From Acanthornis magna (Eukaryota > Chordata > Aves > Passeriformes > Acanthizidae), in assembly GCA_036785705.1 (NCBI GenBank), contig JAWUZG010000007.1, positions 248,001-312,000 of the forward strand: a stretch of DNA of 64,000 nucleotides. The letters are read 5' to 3'. Position 1 is the first letter of the stretch, and every line of letters begins with the position of its first letter. Position numbers and translations under genes: made by a program. Below, one piece after another: positions 11,481 to 21,871 of the stretch. The notes beneath the pieces are model-generated. The model made no database searches. It was not told the DNA's origin and saw only the letters and a list, made by a program, of their open reading frames with translations.

Positions 11481-13918
11481 TCTTGGGGAGCAGGATTGGC
11501 GCTGTCCCCGCGCTGCCCTTGGCAGGAAGCTGTGCAATTCCATGAGGTTTACACACTTCTGTTGCTGTGCCAGTGCTGTGTTTTAGCCTGACAGCCATTC
11601 TTCCTCCCCAGGCTTCACCCCCGGGTGCATTTTTAGAGATCAGTCCCTCTCCCTCCCTTTGATATGCCAAGCAAGCCTTTCCCATATCCTCTGTATTCCC
11701 ATATTCCCTGGCTCTCCCCGCTTGTCCCAGCAATCCAGCCCAGCCTCAGCTCCTCTCTGAGCACACATGGCTCAGCAGCAAAGGCTGCTCCAGATGAGGG
11801 CTCATCCTTGTTTAATAACAGAGCATTAATGGCTTACCTGTGCCCTGGATCCCCGGCCTGAGCAGCCAGAGGAGGCACTTCCCTGACTTTGATGGTGAGG
11901 GGAGTCTGGAGCTCTGATCAATGCACTCTCACACACCTGACACCCATCTGGGGTTTGCTTGGCTCCTGCCGGGCACCCCTGCTCAGATGGTGACAAAACT
12001 GCGTGGTTTTACAAAAATCTTTGGTGTGGAATGCCGTGTGGCAGCTCTGGCATTCCGGGATGGAGCGTTTTGGCACCTGCTGGGCTTTGGTCCCTGCTGG
12101 GGGCTGGTGGTGGCAGTGTCACAGGAGCCACACCGTCCACATCACTGGTGGCATCTGGGATGGAAAAGAAGGATTAGAGAGGTTTTTGAGGGTACGAGGA
12201 GGAGGAACACCTGCATCCAAGCAGGAAAAGCAGCGCACACGAGGAGCTGCAGAAGCTGGGCTGTACAGATGGGGCTGCCCAAATAAATGTTTGGGGGTGT
12301 AGTTCAAGTCCTGTGGGAGATGGAGAAATTTTTCCAGTGCCTGGGACTGGATGTGACTGTCCCTTTGACAAAAATTGGGTACTGAAGAAGGATTTGAAGT
12401 TTCAAGCACTGGGAGCTGTAAGACACCTCCGAGGTGAGGGGATGAGGTGGAGAACTTGAATAGAGAAAATTCTGGAGATTTAAACCAAAGCAGCTGCCCA
12501 GTGCAGAGCTCCCATCCCTGGGAAAGTGCTTTCAAGGAAAGGGTTGAGATCCGCTTGGATGAACAATCCCTTCATGAGGAAATTCAGGGAAAACAGAGGT
12601 TAATGAGGAATTGGAAGGAACCAGCAATAATTTGAACCCCAAATGAATGGACAGTGATTGATTATACCTTATTGATTAAACCACGGCGGTGTTAGATTTG
12701 TCAGAATTAGGCCTCTGTCCTTTACCTATGGCAACAAAAAATGAGAAGAAAATGAATGGGTCAAGGCTGAGGTGGGATTTGATGTGGTGAATTTAAAGAT
12801 TAAGCAAATGTGGCAAAGGGTGGAATGGTTTTATCTCTCTTAAAGTTGCACCAAGAGGGATTCCTCTTTACACTGGAAAGATTCCCACTCTTGCCTTATT
12901 TTTCTCCAGAAGAATTGTTTTCCTTTATTTTTATCTTTTATCATGTGTTTACATGCCCAAAGTGAGAAATCTCAAAGGGACAGATGTCATTTCACAGAAG
13001 CTCAAACCCAGAGCTTCAATCACTGTATTTCACCGTAGGCTGCACCAATTTCAAAATCTGGTTGCACCTTTGCATCAATGAGTTTCACTAGCAGATTCAA
13101 AGCCTGAGGGCTCTACGAGAGGAAAGCCTTTGGCAGAAATATATATAATTCAGTGTGCAAACTCAGTATCAGATTTTTCACTTCACTCCTGAATACCCTG
13201 AATGCTTGAGCTGCTTCCAGCCACAGGTGTGGTTTGCTTGTTTGTTTTTGTCTGTGTTCTTTGTGCAGCTGAGGAGGGAGAACTTTGGGCAGATTCATGG
13301 GAAGATTCTCTTTCTCCTTTTCTTTTTTTTATTTCACAGTGATGGCACTGTGTGGATAAAAACATAAATATTTCCCAACTCGGGGTTCTAGTACTACCAC
13401 ATTGACAGAAGTATTTGCTTTATTTTACATTCTGTTATGGAGAAAGAAGCTATTGTAATATGTATATAGGGAAGTGGAAAAAAAGGTTTGATTTTGTTAA
13501 AATTAATATTTTTCTCAGACTAAGAATTCTGGATTATATTTATGTATTCAACAACAACAACAAATCAAAACCAGATGAAACTGCCTCCAAAAAAACCAAA
13601 CAAAACCCCCCAAAAAGCCAATTCCACCCCTCCAAAAAAAAAAAAAAACCCCAACAACAAACCCCACTAAAAAACCCAATGATCAAAAAGGAGAAATGAT
13701 TCTAGGTAAAGCTTCCATGAAAATCACTTTTGATGAAGGAGAAGGTCTGACAAGTGAACCAGGTCAAGCAGCACACATTATCTCTTCAGAGTTCTTCTTA
13801 GTCATGCTTTTAATTTAATGCTAGCTCTATTTAAAGCTCAATGCTTGATTTTTTTTTTCTTTTGTTAAATTAGGAATGTCTGATGGTCATTGGAAAAACA
13901 GATATTTGCTTTGGACAA
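11481..13918. other. No recognised gene; A/C-rich patch near 13.55-13.68 kb
   Basis: No coding region recognised. A low-complexity patch of CAA and CCAAAA units lies at about 13550-13680. The right edge is the 5' LTR of the ERVL-like provirus. Confidence 0.4.
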
Positions 13919-14581
13919 TGTCCTGGGGTGGCGTAAATGATATTTTGTATTCCCTATCATTTGTATGTTTGACCAGAAATATGGTCCTGTAGTTTTAACT
14001 GTGTCCTGCAGCCGAGAGAAGCTCTGCCAGCACGGGATGTTTTGAAAACTCTTTCCCCGGACTGTTCTATGGGGGAGTGAGAAGGAAGGGACACTGGCTT
14101 TTTTTTTTGGTTTTTTTTCCCTCAGTCAGTTGCTGCTGCTGGTTGCTGCTGCTACTGGTGTGGCTGCTGCTTGGTTTGGTTTTTTGTTTTTTTCCTGGGA
14201 TTGTTTTTCGTTGCTTTTGGACCCTTTTTCTTCGATTTGCTTTCTCATCTGAGAACCTGAGGAGCCCCGGAGGACAGCAGTCGAGAATCGTCCAGGGAGC
14301 CATTGGAGGAACTCCACCGGGCCCCTCGGGGACCCCGGAAAGGGGAAGCTACGCCTGAGGAAAAGGACATTAAAGTTCATCAACTGTTTATTCAGGTTTA
14401 ATGACCCTTTTTTTCCTTTCCCCTTCCACTGTGCGGTTTGTTAATTAAACAGTTCTTATCCCACTTTCAGCCGAGATATTCTGTTGTTCTGGGGGGCAGG
14501 GGTGCCGGAAGTTTTTGCTGTGGGGAAGGTGTTTTATTCAGAAAACTTTCCACCTAGGAAAATTTTCTCTAATCCAAGACA
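13919..14581 (+). repeat. 5' LTR of the ERVL-like provirus
   Basis: Begins TGTCCTGGGGTGG and ends AATCCAAGACA. The start is mirrored by the 3' LTR end (CCCCAGACA), giving imperfect terminal inverted repeats. Its polyadenylation signal region reads AATTAAA (about 14443), where the 3' LTR has AATAAA, so the signal appears mutated here. A T-rich and CTG-rich patch at 14100-14220 adds length compared with the 3' LTR. Confidence 0.85.
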
Positions 14582-14586
14582 AAATT

Positions 14587-14604
14587 TGGCGCCCAATTTA
14601 AAGG
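14587..14604 (+). promoter_or_regulatory. Primer binding site, lysine-tRNA-like
   Basis: TGGCGCCCAA lies five bases after the LTR end, the normal spacing for a minus-strand primer site. The first ten bases fit a Lys-tRNA type site; the following bases do not, so the match is partial. A near copy of the region (CAAAATTTGGTGCCC, 14612-14626) follows 32 bases downstream. Confidence 0.6.
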
Positions 14605-14708
14605 GGCTTAACAAAATTTGGTGCCCACCTTTTGTGGTGCAGAGGAAGTGGAAAAATATAGTAATTCTATTCTGGTTTTAATCACTTTGTATTGGATTAC
14701 AGCAATCA

Positions 14709-15410
14709 GTGGTCACTATGTTGTTTGATGGGCTGTTTTTCCATGTGTTACTGTCTGTCTGGCATGCAGGCCTGTTACCCTACCCACAGACAGGGGTAAT
14801 TGTGTCCCTGATGTATAATTTTCATAGATCAGGGGCACAACTCCGTTTTTTTATGGCAATGTGCGGGGTATGGATGATCTATAGAAAGATAACGGAGGTA
14901 TTGGAAACTGCTAAGAAGGTATATGCTCTGTTGCTTTCCTCTCCTAGCTCTAGTAGCTTCTTCTGGGATTTTGTTGGTGACATTACCCGATCTGCTAGAG
15001 GAGAAGCAGAGGATGAAGCTTCCTTGTTCTTCACCTATTTCTTCCCCTCTAAATCTGGTATGTCACCTTTTGAGAATGTTCAGTTTCCCCTGGATGTTAA
15101 AGAGACCACTGTCCTGCTATTCATGGTGCTCGTCCTGGTAAGTTTCAGCTCTGTAGTGTTCAGCTTGTCCAGAATGAGGACTGAGATGTCCAGAGGGCCT
15201 GAACAGGAGCAGACACCTGATGCAGACAGGGTGCCTAAGCCAATGGCAGCTGCTCCTGTTCCGAGAAGCAGGAAACACCAAGTCAAAACTGATCACCCAG
15301 CAGAGGAAAATGGGGGTGAGGGATCCTCAAAGCCAACAACTGAGTCAGAAGTCATTGTCGAGTCCATGTCTGTGAAGGACCTTCGCGGCCTAAGAAAAGA
15401 TTACATTTAA
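14709..15410 (+). pseudogene. ERV leader/gag N-terminal ORF with hydrophobic segments
   Basis: An open frame of 233 codons begins about 120 bases after the primer site and ends at a TAA. Residues 1-35 and especially about 134-152 are hydrophobic enough to be membrane segments, the latter followed by a basic, Pro/Glu/Ser-rich tail. The same reading frame continues past the stop for about 55 codons of similar character, so the stop at 15408-15410 probably interrupts a longer gag-type polyprotein. A membrane segment this near the start of gag is unusual. I do not recognise a named domain; assignment to gag is by position. Confidence 0.55.
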
Positions 15411-16295
15411 CGAGAAAATGAATCTGTAATTAGTTGGTTAATCCGTCTTTGGGACGCTGCAGGTGATGTTACACTTCTAGATGGCACCAAGGCGAGGCAT
15501 TTGGGGACCCTGTCACGTGACACAGATATAAACCGAGTGGTACGGAATGGGGCTGACCCTTGCAGCCTCTGGAGATGAGTTATCAGAGGTGTGAGGGAGA
15601 GATACCTGAACCCCGAGGATCTCTATCAGCAACAAACCCCGTAGAAGACCATAGAACAAGGGATTCAACGCTTGAGAAAAATGGAGATGGTAGAGATTGT
15701 CTTCTCAGAGGACATAGCAAACCCAGCCCTGCCTATGGATCCGGATGTGGTTGAATGTACACCTGTGATGTGGTGAAAACTCGTACGACTTGGGCCCAAA
15801 GAATATGCTTCTGCTTTAGCAATGATGAAGCGAGATGATGGGCATGAGACTGTGCTTGATATGGCAAGGAAGCTCCGAGCGTATGCAGATGCCGTGCATG
15901 GCCCAGTGAATGCAAGAATCTCAGCTGTGGAGACACGTCTGCAGAAACTTGAAGATAAAATGGAAGAGAATCACAATAAACTCAGTAAGGAGATTAAAGA
16001 GGGCCTCCTACAAATTTCGGCAGTAAAGATTAAAGATTCTGCCACTGAACGCAGACGTTCCCCAGCTATGAGGAGCGGGTACACCCCTCAACGTGAGCTA
16101 TGGTATTTCCTGTGTGAAAGTGGAGAAGACATGAGGGAGTGGGGTCAACAACCCACTGCTGCTCTGGAGCAACGGGTGCGTGAATTGAAGGAGGGCAAGA
16201 CTCAGAGAGGAAACTCCACCAGAAGGGAAGTAGCTCCAGTTGCTACGTCCAATTCCCTTGAAGGAACCTCTAGCATGCATTCCCACCAAGGCTAG
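15411..16295 (+). pseudogene. gag: gag-like C-terminal region, interrupted
   Basis: After the TAA at 15408 the same frame reads on to about 15577, then other frames follow. At 15822-16295 (157 codons, same frame as the leader ORF) a heptad-like helical stretch occurs at about residues 30-65, with leucines and charged residues consistent with a coiled coil, followed by a Ser/Arg/Glu-rich tail. No Cys-His zinc knuckle is visible. ERVL and spuma-like gag proteins usually lack the standard knuckle, so this fits. Position between the primer site and protease is the main support. Confidence 0.6.
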
Positions 16296-16319
16296 AGGGG
16301 CCTTGCCTCTAGCCAGGTA

Positions 16320-16601
16320 GGGGCCAGGGAAAACCGTGCTTTTTGGACTGTGTGGATTCCATGGCCTGGCACAACGGAACCACAAAAATACGAGGCTTTG
16401 GTTGACACTGGTGCTCAATGCACAATAATTCCATCGCAACATGTGGGGGCAGAGTCTGTTTCTATTGCCGGCGTGACAGGAGGATCAGAAGACTTGACTC
16501 AGGTGGAAGCTGAGGTGAGCCTGACTGGAAAAGAGTGGAAGAAGCATTCCATTGTGACTGGTCCAGGGGCCCCGTGTATTCTGGGCATAGACTTCCTCTG
16601 A
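16320..16601 (+). pseudogene. pro: Retroviral aspartic protease domain
   Basis: The frame at 16350-16601 contains ALVDTGAQCTII, the catalytic Asp-Thr-Gly loop of a retropepsin (Asp codon at 16404), and near its end ILGIDFL, the usual motif of the C-terminal flap/helix region. It lies in the same frame as the gag-like block and as the first part of reverse transcriptase, with a TGA at 16599-16601 between them, so pro and pol were probably read as one frame before that stop arose. In the virus it would cut the polyprotein. Confidence 0.85.
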
Positions 16602-17820
16602 AATGGGTATTTCAAAGACCCAAAGGGACTCAAGTGGGCATTTGGGATAGCTGCTGTAGAGACAGAAGGCATTAAGCAATTGAGCACCTCGCCTGGACTG
16701 TCAGAGAACTCATCTGCAGTAGGACTCTTGAGAGGGCAAGAGCAACAAGTGCCAATCGCCACCTTGACAGTGCACCGCCGGCAGTACCGGACAAATCGAG
16801 ATGCGGTGATTCCCATCCACAAGCTGATCTGTGAGCTGGAGGGCCAAGGGGTGGTCAGCAAGGCCCACTCACCCTTCAACAGCCTCATTTGGTCTGTCCG
16901 CAAATCTGAAGGAGAATGGAGATTGAATGTGGACTATTGTGCCTTGAACGAGGTGACTCCACCACTGAGCGCTGCTGTGCCAGACATGCTGGTGCTCCAG
17001 TATGAGCTAGAGTCCAAAGCAGCAGAGTGGTACGCCACTATTGACATCATGAACACATTTTTCTCCATTTCTCTGGCAGCAGAGTGCAGGCCTCAGTTTG
17101 CTTTCACCTGGAGGGGCGTGCAGTACACTTGGAATCGACAGTCCCACCATTTACCATGGACTGATCCAGGCTGCACTGGAAAAGGGTGAGGCTCCAGAAC
17201 ATCTGCAGTACATCGATGACATCATCGTGTGGGAGAACACAGCGGAAGAAGTGTTTGAGAAAGGAGAGAAAATCATCCAGATTCTCCTGGAAGCCGGTTT
17301 CGCCATCCAAAGGAGCAAAGTCAAGGGGCCTGCCAAAGAGATCCAGTTCCTGGGAGTGAGGTGGCAAGATGGACAGTGTCAGATCCCCACCAAAGTCATC
17401 AATAAAATCACTGCAGTGTCTCCACCAACCAACAAGAAGGAGACACAAGCTTTCCTGGGAGCCATAGGCTTTAGGAGAATGCATATTCCTGAGTACAGTG
17501 AGATTGTGAGTCCTCTCTACCAGGTTACCTGCAAGAAGAACGATTTCCACTGGGGCCCTGAACAGCAACAAGCCTTCGCCCAGATCAAGCAGGAGATTGC
17601 TCATGCAGTAGCCCTCGGCCCAGTCAGGGCAGGACCAGACGTAAAGAATGTGCTCTACTCTGCAGCCGGGAGTCATGGTTTATCTTGGAGCCTTTGGCAG
17701 AAGGTGCCTGGCGAGACTCGAGGGCGACCACTGGGATTCTGGAGCCAAAGCTACAGAGGGGCTGAAGCCAACTACACCCCAGCAGAGAAAGAGATCTTGG
17801 CAGCCTATGAAGGAGTCTGA
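16602..17820 (+). pseudogene. pol: Reverse transcriptase domain, frameshifted
   Basis: The first part (frame of 16680-17189) carries the fingers/palm signature LNVDYCALNEVTPP and the first catalytic Asp in YATIDIMNTFFSI. Near 17130-17145 the reading frame changes; the second part (17098-17820) starts in the new frame and contains the YIDD active-site box (Tyr codon at 17209), then FLGVRW and the connection domain with the tryptophan-rich WSLWQ and LGFWS. It ends at a TGA (17818-17820). Order and motifs are those of class III ERVL-type pol. The change of frame and terminal stop make it non-functional. Confidence 0.9.
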
Positions 17821-17889
17821 GCTGCCTCAGAGGTAATCGGCACAGAAGCACAACTCCTCCTCACACCCTGACTACCAGTGCTGGGGTGA

Positions 17890-19468
17890 ATGTTCAAAGC
17901 AGAGGTTCCCTCTACCCACCATGCCACCAACGCCACATGGAGCAAATGGATTGCCCTAATTACACAGCACACCTGTATGGGAAATCTGAACTGCCCTGGG
18001 ATCTTGGAAATAATTCCAAATTGGCCTGAAGGTGAAGAATTTGGTCTGATGGATGAAGAAGAGCCAGAACAGGTAACTCGGGCGGAGGAAGCTCCACCCT
18101 ACAACCAACTGCCACAAGATGAAACACGTTATGCTCTCTTCACTGATGGTTCCTGTCGTATTGTGGGAGCAAAGCAAAAATGGAAAGCAGCTGTATGGAG
18201 TCCCACACGACAGGTTGCAGAAGCTACAGAAGGAGAAGGTGGATTGAGCCAATTTGCTGAGCTCAAAGCCGTTCAGCTGGCCCTGGACATTGCTGAAAGA
18301 GAGAAGTGGCCAAAGCTATACCTGTACACTGATTCATGGATGATAGCCAATGCTCTGTGGGGTTGGCTGGAAAAGTGGAGAAGGGCCAATTTGCAGTGTA
18401 GAGGAAAACCAATTTGGGCTGCTGAGGAGTGGAAAGACATTGCTGCCCGGGCAGAGAAACTATCTGTGAAGGTCCGCCATGTAGATGCCCATGTCCCCAA
18501 GAGCCAAGCTAATGAGGAACACCAAAACAACAAACAGGTGGATCAGGCTGCAAAGATAAAGGTGTCCCAGGTAGACTTGGATTGGCAGCATAAGGGAGAG
18601 CTGTTTCTAGCTCGATGGGCCCATGATGTCTCAGGCCATCAGGGCAGAGATGCCACCTATAAGTGGGCACGAGACCGAGGGGTGGATTTAACCATGGACT
18701 ATACCTCCCAGGTCATCCATGACTGTGAGACATGTGCTGAGATCAAGCAAGCCAAGCGGGTGAAACCCCTGTGGTATGGGGGAAGGTGGACCAAATACAA
18801 GTATGGGGAGGCCTGGCAGATCAATTACATCACACTGCCTCGAACCTGCCAAGGCAAGCGCTATGTGTTCACAATGGTAGAAGCCACCCCTGGGTGGTTG
18901 GAAACATCCCCTGTGCCTCATGCCACTGCCCGTAACACCATCCTGGGCCTTGAAAGGCAAGTCCTTTGGAGGCATGGTATGCCCGGAAGAATTGAGTCAG
19001 ACAAGGGGACTCATTTCAAGAGCAACCTTATTAACACCTGGGCTAGGGAGCATGGCATTGAGTGGGTATACCATATCCCTTATCATAAAAGTAGAGCGCA
19101 AAGTAGAGCGGTACAATGGATTGTTAAAAACCACCTTGAAGGCACTGGGTGGAGGGACTTTCAAGAATTGGGAGCAGCATTTAGCAAAGGCCACTTGGTT
19201 AGTTAATACCCGAGGCTCCATCAACCGAGCAGGCCCGGCCCAATCTGAGCTCCTCCATACAGTAGATGGAGATAAGCTCCCAGCAGTACATGCCAGAGGC
19301 TTGTTAGGAAAGACTGTTTGGATTAATTCTGCCTCGTGTAAAGACAAACCTATCTGTGGGGTTGTTTTTGCTCAGGGACCAGGGTGTACTTGGTGGGTAA
19401 TGCAGGAAAATGGAGAAATACGATGTGTACCTCAGGAAGATTTGATTTTGGGTGAGGGCCATGTGTAA
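17890..19468 (+). pseudogene. pol: RNase H and integrase, with frameshift and active-site loss
   Basis: The 438-codon frame from 17890 holds RNase H with all four acidic residues visible: Asp86 in LFTDGS (codon 18145), Glu124 in FAELKAVQLA, Asp148 in YTDSW and Asp219 in VDQAAK. Integrase follows: zinc-binding His245, His250, Cys279 and Cys282, then the core. The first core Asp is replaced: WQINYI has Asn312 (AAT at 18823-18825). The second Asp is present in IESDKGTHF. Around 19090-19120 the frame shifts, and the last catalytic Glu and the C-terminal domain are read in the frame that ends at the TAA at 19468. The element therefore could not integrate by itself even if expressed. Confidence 0.9.
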
Positions 19469-19542
19469 TGTCAGGATGTACCATTGTTTGCTGAATGTTA
19501 CTGCCACCATTTGGCATACATGCCAAATATATGCTATATGAA

Positions 19543-19575
19543 TGCATATATATATATATATATTTGTGTGTGTGT
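19543..19575. repeat. (TA)n/(TG)n microsatellite in the ERV 3' region
   Basis: An alternating TA run passes into TGTGTGTGTG between the end of integrase and the polypurine tract. Confidence 0.8.
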
Positions 19576-19622
19576 TTAGAATTAAAACATATTAGTTAGG
19601 CTTTAAGCCAACGATATGGAAT

Positions 19623-19633
19623 AAGGGGTGGAA
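19623..19633 (+). promoter_or_regulatory. Polypurine tract of the ERVL-like provirus
   Basis: AAGGGGTGGAA lies directly before the TG that opens the 3' LTR; one T interrupts the purines. This is the expected primer for plus-strand synthesis. Confidence 0.75.
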
Positions 19634-20213
19634 TGTCCTGGGGTGATGTAATGATAATCCTGTATCCCATATCATTTGCATACCTGTCTAAAACTGTCCT
19701 GTAACTTTAACTGTGCTCAGCAGCCAGGAGAAGCTCTGCCAACGCGGGATGATTTGAAACTCTCCCCTGCTCGCTGTTCCGGGAGGAAGGGATGTTGCTT
19801 GGTCGGGCTGCTGCTGCTGCTGTGACTGCTGCTTTCCCTTTCCTCGTCCCCTGGGATTGCTTCTTCATCGTCTTTTTTTTGGACCTTTGTTTCCTCAAAT
19901 TTTTTGTTGGAGAACCCTGGGAGCCCCGGAGGATGGTGGACAGGAAATCCCTGGGGGGGAAACCCTCGGACAGGGGTCACTGCGCCTGAGGAGAAGGACA
20001 CTAAAGTTCATCAACTGTTCATTTGGGTTTGGTGATTCCTTTTCCCCTTTCCCTTTCCCCTGTGCCTGTGAGGGGGCTGAATAAACAGTTTTTTTCCACT
20101 TTCCCCAAGCTTTTGCTGTTGTGGGGGAGGGGGTGCTGGAGGCCTTTGCTGTGGGGGGAGGTGTTCTGTTCAGAGCACTTTCCACCCAGGAAAATTGTCT
20201 CTAACCCCAGACA
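19634..20213 (+). repeat. 3' LTR of the ERVL-like provirus
   Basis: Begins TGTCCTGGGGTGATG and ends CCCCAGACA. Carries AATAAA at 20080-20085. Shared blocks with the 5' LTR include GAGAAGCTCTGCCA and the segment before the end (GAAAA-TTTCC region), but the two copies differ by many substitutions and indels. A second G-rich, CTG-rich patch lies at about 19800-19835. Confidence 0.85.
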
Positions 20214-20845
20214 ACGAGGCACAAATTTTAATTATTTATTTATCTATTAAATAAACACATATTTAAATTTAATCTCTGCAGATTTGTTGACTTTTCTTTA
20301 ATCCATTTTTGTAGGACATTGGACTATTTCAAAAAATACAATTTCAAAGTCATCATATGAGCTGAGAGATCCAAATATAAGTTTTTGGTTCAGAATTTTC
20401 ACGCAGTTACTTAAATCATATAATAGCAAACATATTTTTCTACAGAATAAAGGCAGGTCCTACCTCACATAAACCATCCAAGATGAACTCTAGATGATGC
20501 TTGCCAGCCATGGGAAGCAGGAGGCCTTTGGCAGCCTTGCCATGGCCTCTGGCCTCCATGCAGAGCAGGAGCAGGGAGTGGCCTGTGTCCCCTCAGTCAG
20601 CTTTGGCTTGCCAAAAGGCAAGGGCAAAAGCTCACAGGGAGCCAGGGCTTGGTCCTGCCCTTGTGTCCCTGGGCATTGGGAGGGGCCGTGTGGGAGTGCA
20701 GGAATGTCCCTCAGGGGCTGGGGGCAGCGGGGCCTGGCGCTGGTTTTCCTCTCTTCCTGCAGCACCAGGCACAGCTGCCTGACAAGGCACCACAGGCAGC
20801 TGTGGGCTCACCCTGCTCTCTGCCTGTCCCTTTGGCACTGCACAG
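20214..20845. other. No gene recognised before the RhoGAP locus
   Basis: AT-rich to about 20480, then GC-rich. The GC-rich part may belong to an upstream exon or intron of the RhoGAP-like gene that follows, but I cannot define an exon in it. Confidence 0.4.
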
Positions 20846-21320
20846 GAGCCCCGGAGCCCGAGTGAGAGCCTGCCGAGCATCAAAGCTGTGGCCGCGGAGC
20901 TGAAGGGCCGCCGTGCAGTGAGTGTCTCTCTGCTGCAGGCTCTGTGCCCGAGCACTTCTCCGTGAGCTCAGCCCCAGAGGCTGCTCACCTTCTGGCACGG
21001 CTTCTCTCTTGCGCAGGGGAGGACACTGAGCGGCAGGAAGCTGGAGCGGCTGCTGGCAGAGCTGGAAAAGGTGAGAAGGGCTGCCTTTCTGCCTGCTGAG
21101 GCCTCTGGCTGTGCTGGGTGCCAGGGAGGTGTGGCTAGCACAGTGGCCTCGTGTGGGGGAAGGGAAGCAAGGCTCCCTGGTGCCCCTGGGCGAGCAGAGG
21201 CATGGGGAGCCAGCGGCAGCGCCGGCACGTCCTTGCTGCTGCCAGCGACAGCACTGCTGCTGTGCGGGGCAGAGAGGCCGCAGGGCAGAGGCTGCTGCTG
21301 TGTGCCACGCTCAGGCTGCT

Positions 21321-21466
21321 GGGGCTGGGGGCGGCTGGCCGGTGGCCCTTTGACCTCTGGGGCTGGGGGCGGCTGGCCGGTGGCCCTTTGAGCTCTGGGG
21401 CTGGGGGCGGCTGGCCGGTGGCCCTTTGAGCTCTGGGGCTGGGGGCGGCTGGCCGGTGGCTCTCTG
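21321..21466. repeat. 38-bp minisatellite, about four copies
   Basis: The unit starts GGGGCTGGGGGCGGCTGGCC at 21321, 21359, 21397 and 21435. Copies are nearly identical; the last one diverges at its end. It lies in an intron of the RhoGAP-like locus. Confidence 0.95.
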
Positions 21467-21830
21467 TGCCGCGGGGCTGCTCTGCAAGCGCACCTTGATT
21501 CTTGCAGGCCGATCCTGAGCAAGGGCCTGCCATGGCCCCATCTGCCAACAGAGGACAACTTGGGCGCTGCCCAGGTGAGTTTGGGGAGGAAAGGGCAGCC
21601 TCTGCTCTGGCAGTGAGCTGCACTCCCTTGTCCCCTGAGTGTGGCTGTGCAGGTGTGGCACCCGAGGGGGGACATCCGCTTCTGCCCACAGCTTGGAGAA
21701 AAGCAGGGCCAGGGCTGGGGCAGCTTATCCCAGCACCACGCCAGCTCTCAGGAGCCTCCGATCCGCAGCCACACTTGCAGCTGCCAGCTGGGTGTGCCTG
21801 GGGTGCTGCATGGCTCTGCACAGCACTTTA

Positions 21831-21871
21831 GGCAGGGCAGGGCAGGGCAGGGCAGGGCAGGGCAGGGCAGG
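21831..21871. repeat. GGGCA pentanucleotide microsatellite
   Basis: About eight tandem GGGCA units within an intron of the RhoGAP-like locus. Confidence 0.95.

Larger units (their letters stand above)
13919..20213 (+). mobile_element. ERVL-like (class III) endogenous retrovirus, defective
   Basis: A 6.3 kb provirus in plus orientation: LTR, primer site, gag-like region, protease, reverse transcriptase, RNase H, integrase, polypurine tract, LTR. There is no env between the end of integrase (19468) and the polypurine tract, and no CCHC zinc knuckle in the gag-like part. Both traits, and the style of the pol domains, fit class III ERVL (spuma-related) elements. The copy is inactive: stops at 15408, 16599 and 17818, frameshifts near 17.13 kb and 19.1 kb, and an Asp-to-Asn change in the integrase core. 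The two LTRs differ in length (663 and 580 bp) and by many substitutions, so the copy is old or mosaic. The flanks show no convincing target-site duplication. Confidence 0.9.

Noticed and set aside
12490..12560. Possible CR1 scrap (CCATCCCTGGGAAAGTGCTT and nearby)
   Set aside because: Only one short motif resembles CR1; the rest does not align by eye.
19469..19633. Search for env
   Set aside because: Only 165 bases lie between the integrase stop and the 3' LTR, mostly a microsatellite and the polypurine tract. No env can fit.
13914..20214. GACAA on both sides of the provirus as a target-site duplication
   Set aside because: The right-hand GACAA belongs to the LTR end (CCCCAGACA mirrors the LTR start). 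True flanks do not match.
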